A stretch of DNA of 64,000 nucleotides from G963667075 sp963667075 (GCA_963667075.1 OY762938.1:744001-808000), one strand, 5' to 3'; numbered from the stretch's first letter, positions 51,088-60,570 are shown. The notes: a model not told the origin generated them from the sequence alone. Numbers and translations are program-made.

Positions 51088-52263
51088 ATGAGTAAGGAAA
51101 AGTTTGAGCGTAATAAGCCACACTGTAACATTGGCACGATTGGTCACGTTGACCACGGTAAGACGACGCTGACGGCGGCGATCACGAAGTATTACGGTGA
51201 CTTTAAAGCTTATGACGAGATTGACGGTGCGCCTGAAGAGCGGGAACGCGGTATTACGATTGCGACGGCGCACGTTGAATATGAGACAGAGAACCGTCAC
51301 TATGCGCACGTTGACTGCCCCGGACACGCGGACTATGTGAAGAACATGATCACGGGTGCGGCACAGATGGATGGTGCCATTCTGGTTGTGAACGCGGCAG
51401 ACGGTCCAATGCCACAGACGCGTGAGCACATTCTTCTGGCACGTCAGGTGGGTGTGCCTGCGATTGTTGTGTTCATGAACAAGGTTGATCAGGTTGACGA
51501 TGCGGAGCTTTTAGAGCTGGTTGAGATGGAGATCCGTGAATTGTTGTCATCTTATGAATTTCCTGGTGATGATATTCCTGTTATTTCAGGTTCAGCGTTG
51601 GCTGCGATGGAAGGCCGTGACCCAGAGATTGGTGAGAACAAGATCAAGGAATTGATGGCGGCTGTTGACAGCTATATTCCACAGCCAGAGCGTCCAAAGG
51701 ATCGTCCATTTTTGATGCCGATTGAAGACGTATTCTCAATTTCTGGTCGTGGTACAGTTGTAACGGGCCGTGTTGAGCAAGGTGTGATCAACGTTGGCGA
51801 CGAGATTGAGATTGTTGGTATTAAAGATACACAGAAAACGACATGTACCGGTGTAGAAATGTTCCGGAAGCTGCTTGATCGCGGTGAAGCTGGTGACAAC
51901 ATTGGCGCGCTGCTTCGCGGTACGAAGAGAGAAGACGTAGAACGTGGTCAGGTATTGGCTGCGCCGGGTTCAATTACGCCACACACGAACTTTGAAGCCG
52001 AAGCATACATTCTGTCGAAAGAGGAAGGTGGTCGTCATACACCATTTTTCACGAAATACCGTCCACAGTTTTACTTCCGTACAACGGACGTGACGGGTGA
52101 GGTGACGTTGCCAGAGGGTACAGAAATGATTATGCCTGGCGATAACTGCGAGATAAGCGTTGAGCTGATAGCACCGATTGCGATGGACGAAGGTCTTCGC
52201 TTTGCTATCCGTGAAGGCGGCCGCACAGTCGGCGCTGGCGTCGTCTCTAAAATTATTAAGTAA
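51088..52263 (+). CDS. tuf: Elongation factor Tu
   Basis: A 391-residue EF-Tu, the GTPase that delivers aminoacyl-tRNA to the ribosome. G1 GHVDHGKT (19-26), G3 DCPGHADY, G4 NKVD and G5 SGSAL are intact, as are domains 2 and 3 (SISGRGTVVTGRVE, PGDNCEISVELIAP). The protein is a few residues shorter than usual in the effector region (ITKYYGDFKAYDEIDGAPEE). Codon use is strongly biased (CGT, GGT, ACG, GTT) compared with neighbours, as expected for high expression. AAGGAG lies upstream and a rho-independent terminator follows at 52291-52320. Confidence 0.98.
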   Translation: MSKEKFERNKPHCNIGTIGHVDHGKTTLTAAITKYYGDFKAYDEIDGAPEERERGITIATAHVEYETENRHYAHVDCPGHADYVKNMITGAAQMDGAILVVNAADGPMPQTREHILLARQVGVPAIVVFMNKVDQVDDAELLELVEMEIRELLSSYEFPGDDIPVISGSALAAMEGRDPEIGENKIKELMAAVDSYIPQPERPKDRPFLMPIEDVFSISGRGTVVTGRVEQGVINVGDEIEIVGIKDTQKTTCTGVEMFRKLLDRGEAGDNIGALLRGTKREDVERGQVLAAPGSITPHTNFEAEAYILSKEEGGRHTPFFTKYRPQFYFRTTDVTGEVTLPEGTEMIMPGDNCEISVELIAPIAMDEGLRFAIREGGRTVGAGVVSKIIK

Positions 52264-52290
52264 GTTTGAAAAAACACTTTAATCACGCCG

Positions 52291-52320
52291 AAAAGCCCCT
52301 ATTTAAAGGGGCTTTTTTTA
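52291..52320 (+). terminator. Rho-independent terminator of tuf
   Basis: AAAAGCCCCT-ATTTA-AAGGGGCTTTTTTTA: a 7-8-bp GC-rich stem followed by seven T residues, 28 bp after the tuf stop codon. Confidence 0.93.
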
Positions 52321-52380
52321 TTGACAAAGAGAAGCATTATGGTTAATTATCTCAGAAAATTTTTGCAAAGAGGGAAAATT

Positions 52381-52599
52381 ATGCCAACTCAAGATCAAGC
52401 CGAAGAAAACAGCTCAGCCTTACAGGGCGAATTTTTTAAAGCTATTGCTATCTCTACCATACTCAGGAGAAAGACTTTATCTCCAAAAGAAAAATTTAAG
52501 GCCTTAGATAACGCATGCCTAGCTCTCACAAAAAAAGGCATTCCCCCGGAGACTATAGAGTCTGAAAAACAACACCTTGTAAGCAAATTTTTAATGTGA
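52381..52599 (+). CDS. Small hypothetical protein, paralogue 1 (72 aa)
   Basis: The start MPTQDQAEENSSALQGEFFK is chosen because AGAGGG lies 8 nt upstream of ATG 52381. The product is helical and charged, and resembles the next ORF over its whole length (polar N-terminus with Asp-Gln, a LQGEFFKAI or LEGVFLRAV helix, then a Ser/Thr-Ile-x-x-x-Lys-Gln motif near the end). Unknown function; the family may act as small regulators, but nothing in the sequence shows that. It follows the tuf terminator, so it needs its own promoter or read-through. Confidence 0.6.
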   Translation: MPTQDQAEENSSALQGEFFKAIAISTILRRKTLSPKEKFKALDNACLALTKKGIPPETIESEKQHLVSKFLM

Positions 52600-52637
52600 G
52601 ATAAAAAGCATCACCTTAACTAAAAAGGAAAGTCATT

Positions 52638-52853
52638 ATGTCAAATCAAGACCCGGCAAACAAAAATCTTCAAACCTTAGAGGGTGTATTTTTAAGAGCT
52701 GTTCTTGGATTCGTACTGGCCAGAGAAGGACATTTACCTGATATCATAGATAATACGAGCAGCGAACTGTTAAAACAAGGCTATTCTGAACAAGATATAC
52801 TCACGGCGAAACAATCCGTTATGACCAGCGTTAAAAAAGACTTATGCTTATGA
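52638..52853 (+). CDS. Small hypothetical protein, paralogue 2 (71 aa)
   Basis: MSNQDPANKNLQTLEGVFLR begins after AAAGGAAAG, and the product parallels the preceding 72-aa protein with similar length and motif order. The genes are 38 bp apart, an apparent tandem duplication of a small helical protein. No membrane helix, signal or known motif is visible. Confidence 0.6.
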   Translation: MSNQDPANKNLQTLEGVFLRAVLGFVLAREGHLPDIIDNTSSELLKQGYSEQDILTAKQSVMTSVKKDLCL

Positions 52854-53022
52854 CAAAACAATATTATAAATAGTCAACATAAGGCAACGACAATTATTGC
52901 CAAGCCATAATTAAGTCTTACCTCCTACAGAGAAAAATCATTAATTTGGCAGCGGTTGTTTTTTTTGTTACTCTGTTTACCTGTAAATCTTTAGATTTTT
53001 CGTAATATAAGTGAGTGCAAAC

Positions 53023-54138
53023 ATGCGCAAGAAATATCTGGTTTTGTTCATCCTGCTTTTATCTGCTTTTGCCTATCTGGGCACAGCAAGGGCCGGATTT
53101 TTCCTTAATGAAGGTAAAGTTACCATTCATGAAAAGCAAGGTATTATGGTGAAGCCAATCTCGGTTATTGTGCCCCCTCTTCAAGCCAAATGGTTTCCTA
53201 TCTCTCTGGAACATCATGGTGACCGCTACACTGAGGAATATGAAATTGAGGTAGAAGTCAGAGGCACTATCCCCGAAATCGGTGCCTATATTTGCGACGA
53301 CAGAAACCTTAAATTCTTAACCAAAAAAATGGAATTCGAATGTCTTGGTCTTGCAAAGGGCTTAAGTAAGTTCACCATCACCGGCACAAAATACAGCACA
53401 AACCCACACTATTTTGTCCTTAACAATGGATTCGAAAGAAAATATTCAAAAGAGATCAAGGCCAGACTCTATATCACAAAGAAGCTTTCCAAAGACCAAC
53501 AAAAAGAGCTAAGACTTTACTTCAATAAAATCGTTCAATGGCTGCGTGAATATTTTGAGCCTGAGGATTATAATATTACACTCGCCCCCTGCCGCGATGA
53601 GAACCTTTTCCCGGATGTGGAAGGAAACCACTTAAAACTCTGCTCTGAACTTTTTTATGATGCCTACATAGAAAACAATAAGGGTGCCGCCATTAATATA
53701 TTAATGCACAAATTGGGGCATGTTATGCTGGAATCCTGGAGACACCCGCACTTCATGGACGAAAAAGCCGCCGACGAATTTGCTGTCGCTGTGATGTTAA
53801 CCCTGCCCGATAATATCGGAGAACAATACTTAAAAGACTGGCTATCCTGGCGCAAAAATAACGCCTTTTTGAAAACAGAGCTCTCTGACAAACTAGATCA
53901 GAAAAGGCATTTATTAACAGAAACAAGGGCCTTATCCATTGAAGATATTGTGCGGAACCGTTACTCCTTCCTGAAAGACTGGGCCGATGCCTTATATCCA
54001 CGCATGACAAATCGTACATTGGAAGATATCACCACTTATCCTTACACAGGTGCCGATGTAGATTTGGCTAAAAAGATCCTGAAAGAACGGGAAGATGAAA
54101 AAGCCGCGCTTAGGAAGAAAAATAAGAAAATGTATTGA
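53023..54138 (+). CDS. Exported DUF4344-like protein lacking the catalytic Glu (pseudo-metallopeptidase)
   Basis: A ~371-residue protein with a signal peptide (RKKYLVLFILLLSAFAYLGTARA). The C-terminal half resembles the DUF4344 putative metallopeptidase family: ILMHKLGHVMLESW is in the place of HExxH, and DEKAADEFAVAVM supplies the downstream acidic ligand. The Glu that should activate water is Lys here (HKLGH), so peptidase activity is not expected even though the zinc ligands remain. The N-terminal ~150 residues are beta-rich. ATG 53023 is used; an in-frame GTG at 53011 would merely extend the N-terminus. It lies 128 bp upstream of polA. Confidence 0.65.
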   Translation: MRKKYLVLFILLLSAFAYLGTARAGFFLNEGKVTIHEKQGIMVKPISVIVPPLQAKWFPISLEHHGDRYTEEYEIEVEVRGTIPEIGAYICDDRNLKFLTKKMEFECLGLAKGLSKFTITGTKYSTNPHYFVLNNGFERKYSKEIKARLYITKKLSKDQQKELRLYFNKIVQWLREYFEPEDYNITLAPCRDENLFPDVEGNHLKLCSELFYDAYIENNKGAAINILMHKLGHVMLESWRHPHFMDEKAADEFAVAVMLTLPDNIGEQYLKDWLSWRKNNAFLKTELSDKLDQKRHLLTETRALSIEDIVRNRYSFLKDWADALYPRMTNRTLEDITTYPYTGADVDLAKKILKEREDEKAALRKKNKKMY

Positions 54139-54265
54139 TCCAGCTTCTTCTTTCTTTCACCTCCCCCGTAAAAAACGGAGGAGCTTTGGTCTTGCGAAAC
54201 GTTTTTCTGTTCAAGGGCTGATATTTGCACTGGCCTTTTAGGCGTCGATCCGCCATGCTGCCCGT

Positions 54266-57031
54266 ATGTCTGAGAGTAAGAACGGTACAAAAGAAATCTT
54301 CCTCGTGGATGGGTCGGGCTTTATTTTCCGCGCCTATCACGCCTTGCCCCCTTTAACACGAGCCGATGGTACGCCTGTTGGAGCGGTGCTCGGTTTTACC
54401 AATATGCTGGTCAAGCTGTTGAATGATTATCACGCCCCCTATGCCGCTGTCATCTTCGATGCCAAACGCAGAAATTTCAGAAACGATATCTATGCCGCAT
54501 ATAAAGCCAACCGGGATGAAACACCCGAAGATCTGATCCCGCAATTTCCGCTAATCCGGGAAGCCACAAAAGCTTTTGATCTCCCTGCCATTGAAATGGA
54601 AGGCTTTGAAGCTGATGATTTAATTGCAACATATGCACGACTTGCCAAAGAACAAGGCCATAAAGTCACCATTGTCTCCTCTGACAAAGACCTTATGCAA
54701 TTGATAGACACGGACAACCATGTTCGCATGCTGGACCCTATGCGTCAGGCTTTTCTAGGCGAAGAAGATGTTTTTAAAAAGTTCGGCGTCACACCTGACA
54801 AAGTTATTGATGTTCAGGCTTTGGCCGGTGATTCCACCGATAATGTCCCAGGTGTCCCCGGCATTGGTATAAAAACAGCCGCCCTTCTGATCAATGAATA
54901 TGGCGACCTTGAAACCCTCCTGACACGCGCCGAAGAGATCAAACAACCAAAACGCCGTGAGAACCTGATCGAATACGCCGAGATGGCCCGCATTTCAAAA
55001 AAACTGGTTGCCTTGGATAAAAATGTTGATGTCCCGGTAAAACTGGATGACATGAAAACACACGAACCAGATATGAGCCTTTTGTCTGCCTTCCTGGAAG
55101 AACAAGGCTTTCGCTCCGTTATGACAAGGATAAAAGCAAAGCCCACAATAAACGAAACACGGGTAAATCCTGCTGAAACAGCCCCCCTTCCTTCTCCTTC
55201 AGAAAATAAATACACGCTTATTAATGAGCCTGACACCCTGAAACAGTGGATAAAAAAGGCTTATAAGACAGGCCTTTTGGCTATTGATACAGAGACAACA
55301 AATCTGACTCCTGCCAAAGCAGAACTCGTTGGTATATCACTTTCATCAGAAATCGGAGAAGCCGCCTATGTGCCGCTTGGCCACGCACAAGAACGGGATT
55401 TGCTGGGTGATCTTCAGGGAGCTATACCACAAATGGATATGAACGAGGCCCTCCGCCTGTTAAAGCCCGTTCTGGAAGACGACTCCGTTTTAAAGATCGG
55501 GCATAACATAAAATATGACTGGCAGATCATCGCTGCACACGGCATTCATATGACCCCTTTGGATGACACCATGTTGCTGTCTTATGTGCTGGATGGCGCA
55601 ACACACGGTCATGGCATGGATGAGCTCGCCCTTTCTTTTTGCGGCCATGAAACAATAAAATACAAAGACGTTGCCGGCACCGGTAAAAATCAGGTCACGT
55701 TTGATCACGTTCCCATTGAGAGAGCACTTGATTATGCCGCAGAAGATGCAGAAATAACACTGCGTCTTCATACAATTTTCAAACCGCGGCTGGCGCACGA
55801 AAAAATGGTTTCTGTCTATGAAACACTCGAACGGCCGCTTATTCCGGTTATTGCGCAAATGGAAATGGAAGGGATCAAAATTGATCCGCTGATCTTAAAA
55901 AATCTTAGCCGCGATTTCGGTAAAAAACTCGCCGTTTTGGAAACTGAAATCCACACACTGGCCGGATATCCTTTCAACCTCGCCTCACCTAAACAGCTCG
56001 GCACGCTTCTCTTTGATGAAATGGGCTTCGAAGGCGGTAAAAAGACAAAAACAGGTGACTGGTCGACCTCGGCACAGCTTTTGGAAAAGCTCGCCGCCCA
56101 AGGACACGAGATCGTTGAAAAAATTCTGCTCTGGCGGGGGCTGGCAAAGTTAAAATCAACCTATACAGATGCTTTACAAAACGAACTAAATCCGCTTACC
56201 GGCCGTATCCACACCTCATTTCACATGGCCGGCACAACGACAGGCCGCCTTTCTTCCTCCGATCCGAACCTGCAGAATATCCCTATTCGCACAGAAGAGG
56301 GGCGAAAAATACGCGAAGCCTTTATTGCTGAGCCTGGCTGGAAACTTCTAGCGGTTGACTACTCTCAGGTTGAGCTGCGTCTGGCAGCAGAAATGGCAAA
56401 CGTTAATGCCCTTGTAAAAGCCTTTAAAGATGGCGTTGATATTCACACACTCACCGCTTCACAGGTTTTTGGCATACCGCTTGAAGAAGTAACAAAAGAC
56501 ATTCGCCGCAAAGCCAAAGCCGTTAACTTTGGCATCATTTACGGTATCAGCCCATGGGGACTCGCTAAACAAATCGGTTGTGAAGCGGAAGAAGCTAAAG
56601 ATTTTATAGACAGATATCTGTCACGTTTTTCAGAAATTCGTGACTATATGGATGAACAAAAAGAGCTGGCCCGCGCACAGGGCTTTGTTAAAACCCTCTA
56701 TGGACGCAAATGTTATGTCCCCGGCATACAAGACAAAAATGGCGCACGCCGGGCTTTTGCTGAACGTCAGGCCATCAACGCCCCATTGCAGGGTACAGCC
56801 GCCGATATCATGAAACGCGCCATGATCAAAATACCAGCCGCTTTAAAAGAAGCAAAGCTGAAGGCCAGAATGCTGATACAGGTGCATGATGAGCTTATTT
56901 TCGAAGTACCGGAAGAAGAATTGGAACAAACTCGCGCTCTTGTTTGTCATGTCATGGAATCGGCTGCCAGCCTTGGCGTCCCTTTAGAAGCAGAAGCCGG
57001 CACAGGAGACAGCTGGTCCGAGGCCCATTAA
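54266..57031 (+). CDS. polA: DNA polymerase I
   Basis: A 921-residue three-domain enzyme. The 5' nuclease domain (1-~290) has EMEGFEADDLIATYA and DVQALAGDSTDNVPGVPGIG. The 3'-5' proofreading domain (~320-520) keeps its acids: AIDTETTNLT, IGHNIKYDWQ, YAAEDAEITLRLH. The polymerase domain has motif A (VDYSQVELRLAAE), motif B (RRKAKAVNFGIIYGIS) and motif C (QVHDELIFEV). All activities should be intact. It fills gaps in repair and removes Okazaki primers. The predicted gene is complete and monocistronic. Confidence 0.97.
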   Translation: MSESKNGTKEIFLVDGSGFIFRAYHALPPLTRADGTPVGAVLGFTNMLVKLLNDYHAPYAAVIFDAKRRNFRNDIYAAYKANRDETPEDLIPQFPLIREATKAFDLPAIEMEGFEADDLIATYARLAKEQGHKVTIVSSDKDLMQLIDTDNHVRMLDPMRQAFLGEEDVFKKFGVTPDKVIDVQALAGDSTDNVPGVPGIGIKTAALLINEYGDLETLLTRAEEIKQPKRRENLIEYAEMARISKKLVALDKNVDVPVKLDDMKTHEPDMSLLSAFLEEQGFRSVMTRIKAKPTINETRVNPAETAPLPSPSENKYTLINEPDTLKQWIKKAYKTGLLAIDTETTNLTPAKAELVGISLSSEIGEAAYVPLGHAQERDLLGDLQGAIPQMDMNEALRLLKPVLEDDSVLKIGHNIKYDWQIIAAHGIHMTPLDDTMLLSYVLDGATHGHGMDELALSFCGHETIKYKDVAGTGKNQVTFDHVPIERALDYAAEDAEITLRLHTIFKPRLAHEKMVSVYETLERPLIPVIAQMEMEGIKIDPLILKNLSRDFGKKLAVLETEIHTLAGYPFNLASPKQLGTLLFDEMGFEGGKKTKTGDWSTSAQLLEKLAAQGHEIVEKILLWRGLAKLKSTYTDALQNELNPLTGRIHTSFHMAGTTTGRLSSSDPNLQNIPIRTEEGRKIREAFIAEPGWKLLAVDYSQVELRLAAEMANVNALVKAFKDGVDIHTLTASQVFGIPLEEVTKDIRRKAKAVNFGIIYGISPWGLAKQIGCEAEEAKDFIDRYLSRFSEIRDYMDEQKELARAQGFVKTLYGRKCYVPGIQDKNGARRAFAERQAINAPLQGTAADIMKRAMIKIPAALKEAKLKARMLIQVHDELIFEVPEEELEQTRALVCHVMESAASLGVPLEAEAGTGDSWSEAH

Positions 57032-57054
57032 AAAACTTCCTGTGGTTCACCGGC

Positions 57055-57846
57055 TCACCTGAACCGGTATTCTCCAGCCGCAATAATTCTGTGATTTTGA
57101 TCTTGTGCCAGAATAATCATACCGGCATGGTGTTCCTTATAATGCAGGCTCATTTTAACTTTTTTCGGCGCCCCGTCCCACGCTGTAATTTTTTGTATTT
57201 CATCTGCGATACGCACATAACGCATAGTACGGTCTTTATTCTTCCCTTCTGCGATTCTGACATCATGCGGCTTATCATACAAAATAAGCCAGATCACAGC
57301 CGATTCTTTTCCTTTTTCCATCTTTATTTCAGGCAAACGAAAAGAAAATCCCTGCGCTGCATTTGTACGTTTGATATTAATATATTTCACGTTTTCCTTT
57401 GACGCCTTCACAAGGGCCTTTGCCACAGTTTGAAACGCAGAGGCTCTTACTTCTTCTGTCCCGTTCAGCACCATTTGAGGCACATAGGTCAAGCCACCGG
57501 CTAGTTTGTTTGCATAAATTTCCTGACGCGCATTACAAAACGGCTTTGATAAAGAGCCTTTCTGCACATCAAAAAAATCAATATGACAAGCCACACCAAT
57601 AACATCCGTATGTTCTACCAAATCAGCAAAAAAATGATCTGCCGCAAGACAAAAAGGACAGGCTTGTGATGAAAACATTTCCACTACAACCGGTGCCTCT
57701 CCCATTTCCTCCCTGAAATCCCGGTTTTCAAAGGGATACGTATAATTCCCGGTATCTGCCTGAGACCAGACGAAAGAAACAGGAAAAACACAAAAAATCA
57801 GCAAAAGTAAGATTTGTGTTAGGGAAAATTTAAAGCAATTTATCAT
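57055..57846 (-). CDS. Exported DUF1223 thioredoxin-like protein
   Basis: A 263-residue protein with a signal peptide (LLLLIFCVFPVSFVWSQA). The mature domain begins APVVVEMFSSQACPFCLAAD, a thioredoxin-type CxxC (CPFC). It continues IGVACHIDFFDVQKGSLSKP, RQEIYANKL and YVPQMVLNGTEEV, which together are diagnostic of DUF1223. A periplasmic redox role is likely but unproven. It is convergent with polA and divergent from the DUF4864 gene. Confidence 0.88.
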   Translation of the reverse strand: MINCFKFSLTQILLLLIFCVFPVSFVWSQADTGNYTYPFENRDFREEMGEAPVVVEMFSSQACPFCLAADHFFADLVEHTDVIGVACHIDFFDVQKGSLSKPFCNARQEIYANKLAGGLTYVPQMVLNGTEEVRASAFQTVAKALVKASKENVKYINIKRTNAAQGFSFRLPEIKMEKGKESAVIWLILYDKPHDVRIAEGKNKDRTMRYVRIADEIQKITAWDGAPKKVKMSLHYKEHHAGMIILAQDQNHRIIAAGEYRFR

Positions 57847-57884
57847 ATCATGAAGGCAGGCTAATATAATTTGTACAAGATATC

Positions 57885-58412
57885 ATGGATTTAAGCTATC
57901 TTATCAGGAAACCTTTGGCAAATCTCTTTCTTTCCATGCTTCTTTTAGGAGGCATTGGCCCTTATGCTAACGCCGATACACCAGACACACCACTAGAAGC
58001 ACAGGAAGTCTCTTTAACAACAACAGGGGCCGTTATACCACAGCCTGTAAAGACTCAAACTGCTCCAGACCCTGTAAAAGAAGCTATCAAAGCCCAGTTA
58101 AAAGCCTTTCAGGACAGAGATCAAAAAGCGGTCTGGGATACAGCAAGCCCTGCATTACAAGAAAAATACGATACGCAAAAAAATTTCTACCGCATGGTCC
58201 GCTTTGACTACCGGTCTCTATACAATCATGAATCCGTCACCTTCCTAAGCCAGAGTATTACAGACGATACAGCCATCCAGAAAGTTTCTTTCAAACGGAA
58301 GAAAAAAGAAGAGCCCACTCTTTTTATCTACCGGCTGAAAAAACAGGATAATGGTACATGGAAAATCGAAGATTTTCTCAGACTTGATACAAAGGGCGAA
58401 CGCGCAAGTTAG
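57885..58412 (+). CDS. Exported DUF4864-domain protein
   Basis: A 175-residue protein with an N-terminal signal (LANLFLSMLLLGGIGPYANA) and a DUF4864-like domain (residues ~68-170): VKEAIKAQLKAFQDRD, YRMVRFDYRSLYNH and a C-terminal YRLKKQDNGTWKIEDFL. This cone-like fold resembles NTF2/SnoaL proteins; the function is unknown. It diverges from the DUF1223 gene and precedes gpt by ~115 bp. Confidence 0.8.
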   Translation: MDLSYLIRKPLANLFLSMLLLGGIGPYANADTPDTPLEAQEVSLTTTGAVIPQPVKTQTAPDPVKEAIKAQLKAFQDRDQKAVWDTASPALQEKYDTQKNFYRMVRFDYRSLYNHESVTFLSQSITDDTAIQKVSFKRKKKEEPTLFIYRLKKQDNGTWKIEDFLRLDTKGERAS

Positions 58413-58526
58413 TCCTTCATAACCATATCTTAACGCCACGGCCTTATCTTGCTTTATAAAAAAATGAATACAAATGTAACAAACATGATAAACATCCAGA
58501 CGCACTTATAAAAAAGGAACAGGACA

Positions 58527-59006
58527 ATGGACCCAAAAAAATTTCCCGTCTCTTGGGAGGAAATACACAAAAACTCAAAAGCCCTTGCATGGCGTCTGGT
58601 AGAACAAGGTCCCTTTGAGGGCGTTATCGGCATAACCAGAGGGGGGCTCGTCCCCGCCTGCATTATTGCAAGAGAACTCGACATCAGGCGAGTTGACACG
58701 CTTTGTATAGCGAGTTACGACCACACCACACAAGGAGAAGCCAAGATTATAAAAATACCGGAAGAAGCCGGAGACGGAAAAGGCTGGCTGGTCATTGACG
58801 ATCTGGTTGATACGGGAAATACGTTTAAACTCGCACGAACCCTTCTGCCAAACGCTAAATACGCAGCCATTTACGCCAAACCCCAAGGCGTGCTGCAAAC
58901 GGATGCTTTTATTATGGAAGTCTCTCAAGACACATGGATTGACTTCCCTTGGGATCTCGAAGCACAATACAGCACCCCCATTGCAGACATCAAAAAACAG
59001 AAATAG
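58527..59006 (+). CDS. gpt: Xanthine phosphoribosyltransferase
   Basis: A 159-residue type I phosphoribosyltransferase. The PRPP-binding motif is WLVIDDLVDTGNT; the N-terminal flexible-loop region IGITRGGLVPACIIAREL and the C-terminal WIDFPWDLEAQY match Gpt. It converts xanthine (and guanine) plus PRPP to the nucleotide in purine salvage. Length matches the family. GAACAGGA precedes the ATG. Confidence 0.93.
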   Translation: MDPKKFPVSWEEIHKNSKALAWRLVEQGPFEGVIGITRGGLVPACIIARELDIRRVDTLCIASYDHTTQGEAKIIKIPEEAGDGKGWLVIDDLVDTGNTFKLARTLLPNAKYAAIYAKPQGVLQTDAFIMEVSQDTWIDFPWDLEAQYSTPIADIKKQK

Positions 59007-59024
59007 AGCAGACACCCTTTTTAC

Positions 59025-59054
59025 TTGATTTTATCACGCGCTTTTGTGTATAAG
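59025..59054 (+). promoter_or_regulatory. Promoter of rpmI-rplT
   Basis: TTGATT (59025-59030), an 18-bp spacer and TATAAG (59049-59054), leaving a leader of ~80 nt before rpmI. No infC precedes the operon here, so the usual leader arrangement is shortened. Confidence 0.5.
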
Positions 59055-59142
59055 GCTGATCATCCTGTAAAAGATGGTTTGGCTGGAATCGGCTGCCTCA
59101 ACCATCGTGGATTGAAAAACTTTTAACTTAAAGGAGATTGAA

Positions 59143-59391
59143 ATGCCGAAAATGAAAACTAAAAGCAGCGTAAAAAAGCGCTTTAAGGTGACAAAGACCG
59201 GCAAAGTCAAAGCCGGTGCTGCATGCACCAGTCACATGATGATGAACAAGCCAAAATCAATGAAACGCAAAGCCCGCAGAACAACGACGCTCTGCAAAGC
59301 GAATGCGACATCTATTTTGAAACACTGGATGCCTTACGCCCGTAAAGTGAAAAACTCCAGCACAGCTCAAACAGAGCAAGGGGGTAAATAA
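59143..59391 (+). CDS. rpmI: 50S ribosomal protein L35
   Basis: An 82-residue, very basic protein. It starts PKMKTKSSVKKRFKVTKTGK, the L35 signature, then NKPKSMKRKARRTTTLCK. The C-terminus (KNSSTAQTEQGGK) extends about 15 residues beyond the usual 65-67. AAAGGAG precedes the ATG. Its stop overlaps the rplT start (TAATGG). Confidence 0.96.
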   Translation: MPKMKTKSSVKKRFKVTKTGKVKAGAACTSHMMMNKPKSMKRKARRTTTLCKANATSILKHWMPYARKVKNSSTAQTEQGGK

Positions 59392-59756
59392 TGGCTCGCG
59401 TAAAAGGTGGAACAACGGCGCATGCGCGTCACCGTAAGGTCATGAAGATGGCCAAAGGCTATAGAGGCCGTTCTAAAAACTGTTTTCGTACCGCTATTCA
59501 GCGCGTTGAAAAAGCACTACAATACGCTTACAGAGACCGCCGCGTTAAAAAACGCGATTTCCGCCGTCTCTGGATTCAACGTATCAATGCGGCTGCCCGT
59601 ATGCATGGTATGAGATATTCTGATCTTATGCACGGCCTGAAGCTGGCTGGTGTAGATCTGGACCGTAAAGTTCTGGCTGATATCGCTGTTCGTGATGAAA
59701 AAGCCTTTAAAGCCATTGTAGATCAGGCTGGCACCGCTTTGAAAAAAGCCGCTTAG
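59391..59756 (+). CDS. rplT: 50S ribosomal protein L20
   Basis: A 121-residue protein with the L20 core RHRKVMKMAKGYRGRSKNCF, YAYRDRRVKKRDFRRLWIQR and the C-terminal LAGVDLDRKVLADIA. It is an early assembly protein of the large subunit and, in many bacteria, a translational repressor of this operon. It overlaps rpmI by one base and is followed by a terminator. Confidence 0.98.
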   Translation: MARVKGGTTAHARHRKVMKMAKGYRGRSKNCFRTAIQRVEKALQYAYRDRRVKKRDFRRLWIQRINAAARMHGMRYSDLMHGLKLAGVDLDRKVLADIAVRDEKAFKAIVDQAGTALKKAA

Positions 59757-59780
59757 TTCAGTTATATAAACACATTTTTT

Positions 59781-59812
59781 AAAAGCGGTCTTTTTATTTA
59801 AGGCCGCTTTTT
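59781..59812 (+). terminator. Rho-independent terminator of rpmI-rplT
   Basis: AAAAGCGGTC and GGCCGCTTTTT form a stem (one G-T pair) around an A/T-rich loop, ending in a T-run, 25 bp after the rplT stop. Confidence 0.85.
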
Positions 59813-59839
59813 GTTTAGAGCAAGAACGCAAGAAGGATT

Positions 59840-60523
59840 ATGACACACATAAAAAAACTCGCAGTCTTTGACTGGAACGGTACTTTATTTGATGATCTGA
59901 AAGAAACGATTACCGCAACAAACGCGGCATTTGCTCTTTTTGATAAAGGGCCGCTTAGCAAAAAAGCGTATCAGGACAGCTTTTGTTTTCCGCTGTTACA
60001 TTTTTACAAAGCCAATGGGATCAGCCCGGATGACTTCCTGTCCCGCCATGAGGAAACCGCGGAAACATTCCTTGGCATATACGAGAAAGAGGCTTTAAAA
60101 GCCTCTCTCAGACCGGGTGCCATTGATCTCTTACAATGGCTAAAAGAACATAATGTCCATATTCTTCTCTTAAGTAATCATCTGCTTGAAAACGTCAAAA
60201 TATCGCTGCGCCGTTTTGGTATTACAGCGTTCTTTGATCATCTGTCCTGTAATCCACAATATGACGCCTCTTTTATCAGCAAAATGAATAAAGAAGATCG
60301 CTTAAAAGCCTATCTTAAAGAACACGACGTCAAAGCCGCTGATAGCTTTATCATCGGAGATACCCATGAAGAACAGGATATCGGGCATAATCTCGGCTGC
60401 CTGTCCTTTAGTATCACAGGCGGCTGCCTGAGTGAGACGCGTTTAAGACAAGGAAATCCAGACTATCTCGTCCATTCTTTAGAAGATGTGGTGGACATCC
60501 TGTCCAAAAAATGGTTTTTATAA
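59840..60523 (+). CDS. HAD-superfamily phosphatase
   Basis: A 227-residue HAD hydrolase. Motif I is FDWNGTLFDD (nucleophile Asp with Asn in place of the second Asp, a known variant in phosphoglycolate-phosphatase-like branches). Motif II is ILLLSNH and motif IV is FIIGDTHEEQDIGH. A helical cap lies between motif I and II. The substrate is a small phosphorylated metabolite, not further predictable. It lies between the ribosomal-protein operon and pheS. Confidence 0.83.
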   Translation: MTHIKKLAVFDWNGTLFDDLKETITATNAAFALFDKGPLSKKAYQDSFCFPLLHFYKANGISPDDFLSRHEETAETFLGIYEKEALKASLRPGAIDLLQWLKEHNVHILLLSNHLLENVKISLRRFGITAFFDHLSCNPQYDASFISKMNKEDRLKAYLKEHDVKAADSFIIGDTHEEQDIGHNLGCLSFSITGGCLSETRLRQGNPDYLVHSLEDVVDILSKKWFL

Positions 60524-60570
60524 ACAAAGTCAAAAGATGAGACTAAACTAAAAGTAACACATAGAATGAC

